Assembly: GCF_017255185.1 (NCBI RefSeq)
Contig: NZ_JAFKCZ010000021.1
Coordinates: 1 to 64,000 of the forward strand
Direction of reading: 5' to 3'
Length of the DNA: 64,000 nt
Source: Parahaliea mediterranea
GTDB taxonomy: Bacteria > Pseudomonadota > Gammaproteobacteria > Pseudomonadales > Halieaceae
Shown here: positions 62,607-64,000 of the stretch, piece by piece
Layout of the letters: every line of letters starts with the position of its first letter
Position numbering within the stretch: position 1 is the stretch's first letter
The notes under the pieces: generated by a model
The model's input: only the letters and a program-made list of their open reading frames with translations
Databases searched by the model: none
What the model was told of the DNA's origin: nothing
Program-made: the position numbers and the translations under genes

Positions 62607-64000
62607 CTACCCGGAGCCCTCCGCCGCCTGTCGGGCGCGGGTATGGCGCGTGGGCGTCGCGCCGACCGGATCTTCCGGCCAGGGGTGCTTGGGGTAGCGT
62701 CCACGCATTTCCTTGCGCACCTCCGGATAGCCGTTGCGCCAGAAACTGGCCAGGTCTTGGGTGACCTGCAGCGGGCGGCCGGCGGGCGACAGCAAGTGAA
62801 TACTCAGCGCCAGGCCGCCGTCGCAGACACGCGGGCCGTCCTCGCAACCGAACATTTCCTGCAGCTTGACCGCCAGCACCGGCGGCGACACGGTGTAGTC
62901 GACACTCACATTGGACCCGGAAGGCACGGCGATGCGCTCGGGCGCCTGGCGTTCGAGCTCCAGCGGCAAGGGCCAGGGCAGCAGCGCCTGCAGCGCGGCG
63001 CGCAAGTCCAGGCGGGCGAAATCCTGCAGGCGCTCCACCCCGTCGAGCCAGGGCAGCAGCCAGTCCCGCAGGGAGCCGAGCAGGCCCTCGTCGGACAGAT
63101 CCGGCCAGGGGTTGCCATTGCCACGCTCCGCGGCCTGTTGGTGCAACAGGTTTACCCGGGCCCGCCACTGGCGCAGGGCGTTGTTCCAGGGCAGGATGTC
63201 CAGGCCGCGCTGGCGCACCACGCCCAGCAGTGCGTCGGCCCGCGCCGCGGCCGGCACCTCGGCGAGGGCTTCGCTGCCGACCACGATCCGGCCCACGCAG
63301 CGGCGTCGCTCGGCGACAAAGCGCTCTTTCACGTCGTCCCACACCACCTTGTCCTCGGTGCGCACCAGCGACAGCAGCGCGCTGTCGAAATAGACCTCCG
63401 ACAGCGGCACCGCGCTATAGATGCGGTCTTCTGTCTCTCCCCGACGCCCCCCCACCTCGGCGGTGGCCAGCCAGGGTTCGCCGCACAGCTCGTCGTCGCC
63501 GGGCAGGCGCGCGCTGCGGCCGTTGGCGAGCAGGTAGGCGCTCCTGTCGGCCCCGGGACGCAGCCGTGCGAGCCGGTCGGGGTAGGCCGCGGCCAGGAGC
63601 ACTCCGGTCACGTCCCGCGCGGCCACCTGCAGGGCGAAGTCACGGGGTTGATGGACGCCGGTGGACACCCGGGCGTAGCGCCGGGCCTGCTCCCAGGTAC
63701 GGCGAAACCAGCCCCGGTACTCCGGCGGACAGCGCGCCTCCCCCAACAGCACGGCGAGCGTGCGATTGAGGTCGGCCCCGCCGTCCTGCAACGGATTGCG
63801 CTCCGACAGCACCGCGGCGATCAGGCAGGCGGTCTCGCCGGCGTGGATATCGCAGCCCAGCAACAGCATGTGCGCCAGGCGCGGGTGTAGCGGCATCTGC
63901 GCCAGGCGCACGCCGTGTGGCGTCAATTGCCACTGCCCCGGCGCCGGACTGAGCACCGCGTCGCAGGCCGCCAGTATCCCCAGGGCCTGCTGGTAGGGTC
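62607..64000 (-). CDS. hrpB: ATP-dependent helicase HrpB (C-terminal part)
   Basis: The 3' portion (about 464 codons) of a DEAH-type RNA helicase is present; the ATPase core lies beyond the right edge, and the reading frame stays open to base 64000. The helicase-associated region (LTPHGVRLAQMPLHPRLAHML) is followed by the HrpB-specific C-terminal domain (IAVPSGSNVSVDYT; YPEVRKEMRGRYPKHPWPEDP). HrpB has no firmly known role in most bacteria. It converges on the DUF3501 gene. Confidence 0.92.
   Translation of the reverse strand, partial: PYQQALGILAACDAVLSPAPGQWQLTPHGVRLAQMPLHPRLAHMLLLGCDIHAGETACLIAAVLSERNPLQDGGADLNRTLAVLLGEARCPPEYRGWFRRTWEQARRYARVSTGVHQPRDFALQVAARDVTGVLLAAAYPDRLARLRPGADRSAYLLANGRSARLPGDDELCGEPWLATAEVGGRRGETEDRIYSAVPLSEVYFDSALLSLVRTEDKVVWDDVKERFVAERRRCVGRIVVGSEALAEVPAAARADALLGVVRQRGLDILPWNNALRQWRARVNLLHQQAAERGNGNPWPDLSDEGLLGSLRDWLLPWLDGVERLQDFARLDLRAALQALLPWPLPLELERQAPERIAVPSGSNVSVDYTVSPPVLAVKLQEMFGCEDGPRVCDGGLALSIHLLSPAGRPLQVTQDLASFWRNGYPEVRKEMRGRYPKHPWPEDPVGATPTRHTRARQAAEGSG

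Overview
This is high-GC, gene-dense chromosomal DNA from an aerobic gammaproteobacterium, most likely a marine member of the Halieaceae/Cellvibrionales type. The placement is inferred from gene content and order (smc-zipA-ligA, a Pseudomonas-like Pst system with enlarged PstC and PstA, ybbA/tesA/ybbP, ygiQ, large TonB-dependent receptors). It was not tested by any database search. I see no prophage, integrase, full insertion sequence or CRISPR array. Two loci of small palindromic repeats and one roughly 180-bp MITE-like element are the only mobile-looking DNA. Layout: 1-1187 is a repeat-rich intergenic stretch behind the first codons of a leftward gene. It holds four 70-bp palindromic (BIME-like) units and a strictly phased array of 32 degenerate 8-mers. 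1188-4584 carries a SulP anion transporter overlapping a beta-carbonic anhydrase, with a divergent OxyR-like LysR regulator whose peroxidatic-cysteine position is His. 4662-7037 has a KAS III-type synthase, hisC and tRNA-Glu. 7114-17278 is a complete phosphate-starvation locus on the minus strand (phoB-phoR-pstS-pstC-pstA-pstB-phoU-porin), with Pho-box-like sites before phoB, pstS and the porin and a hairpin terminator between pstS and pstC. 17419-22135 is a three-gene 2-oxoacid:acceptor oxidoreductase operon with its own FAD/Fe-S partner. 22361-29742 contains a lytic-transglycosylase-like lipoprotein, ligA, zipA and smc. 29948-37776 is the tightly overlapping cytochrome c maturation operon ccmABCDEFGHI, preceded by ttcA. 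37882-43645 holds mdh, a TetR regulator, a DUF1214 protein and a divergent arsenic-resistance locus (arsR / arsC-arsH-acr3). 43662-50938 holds ybbP-ybbA/tesA, bioA, a GFA-family protein, a methyltransferase and a voltage-gated-type cation channel with a C-terminal zinc ribbon. 51051-60002 contains two TonB-dependent receptors, ygiQ and a GGDEF protein. 60169-62599 is a rubrerythrin / CCG Fe-S protein / DUF3501 trio, and the window ends inside hrpB. How the parts work together: the Pho locus senses phosphate (PstSCAB-PhoU-PhoR), activates PhoB, and through Pho boxes would raise its own genes and an outer-membrane porin. SulP plus carbonic anhydrase forms a likely bicarbonate-handling pair. The ccm operon matures c-type cytochromes. 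The least understood unit is the rubrerythrin-CCG-DUF3501 trio, whose arrangement suggests a redox or peroxide-related pathway of unknown substrate.
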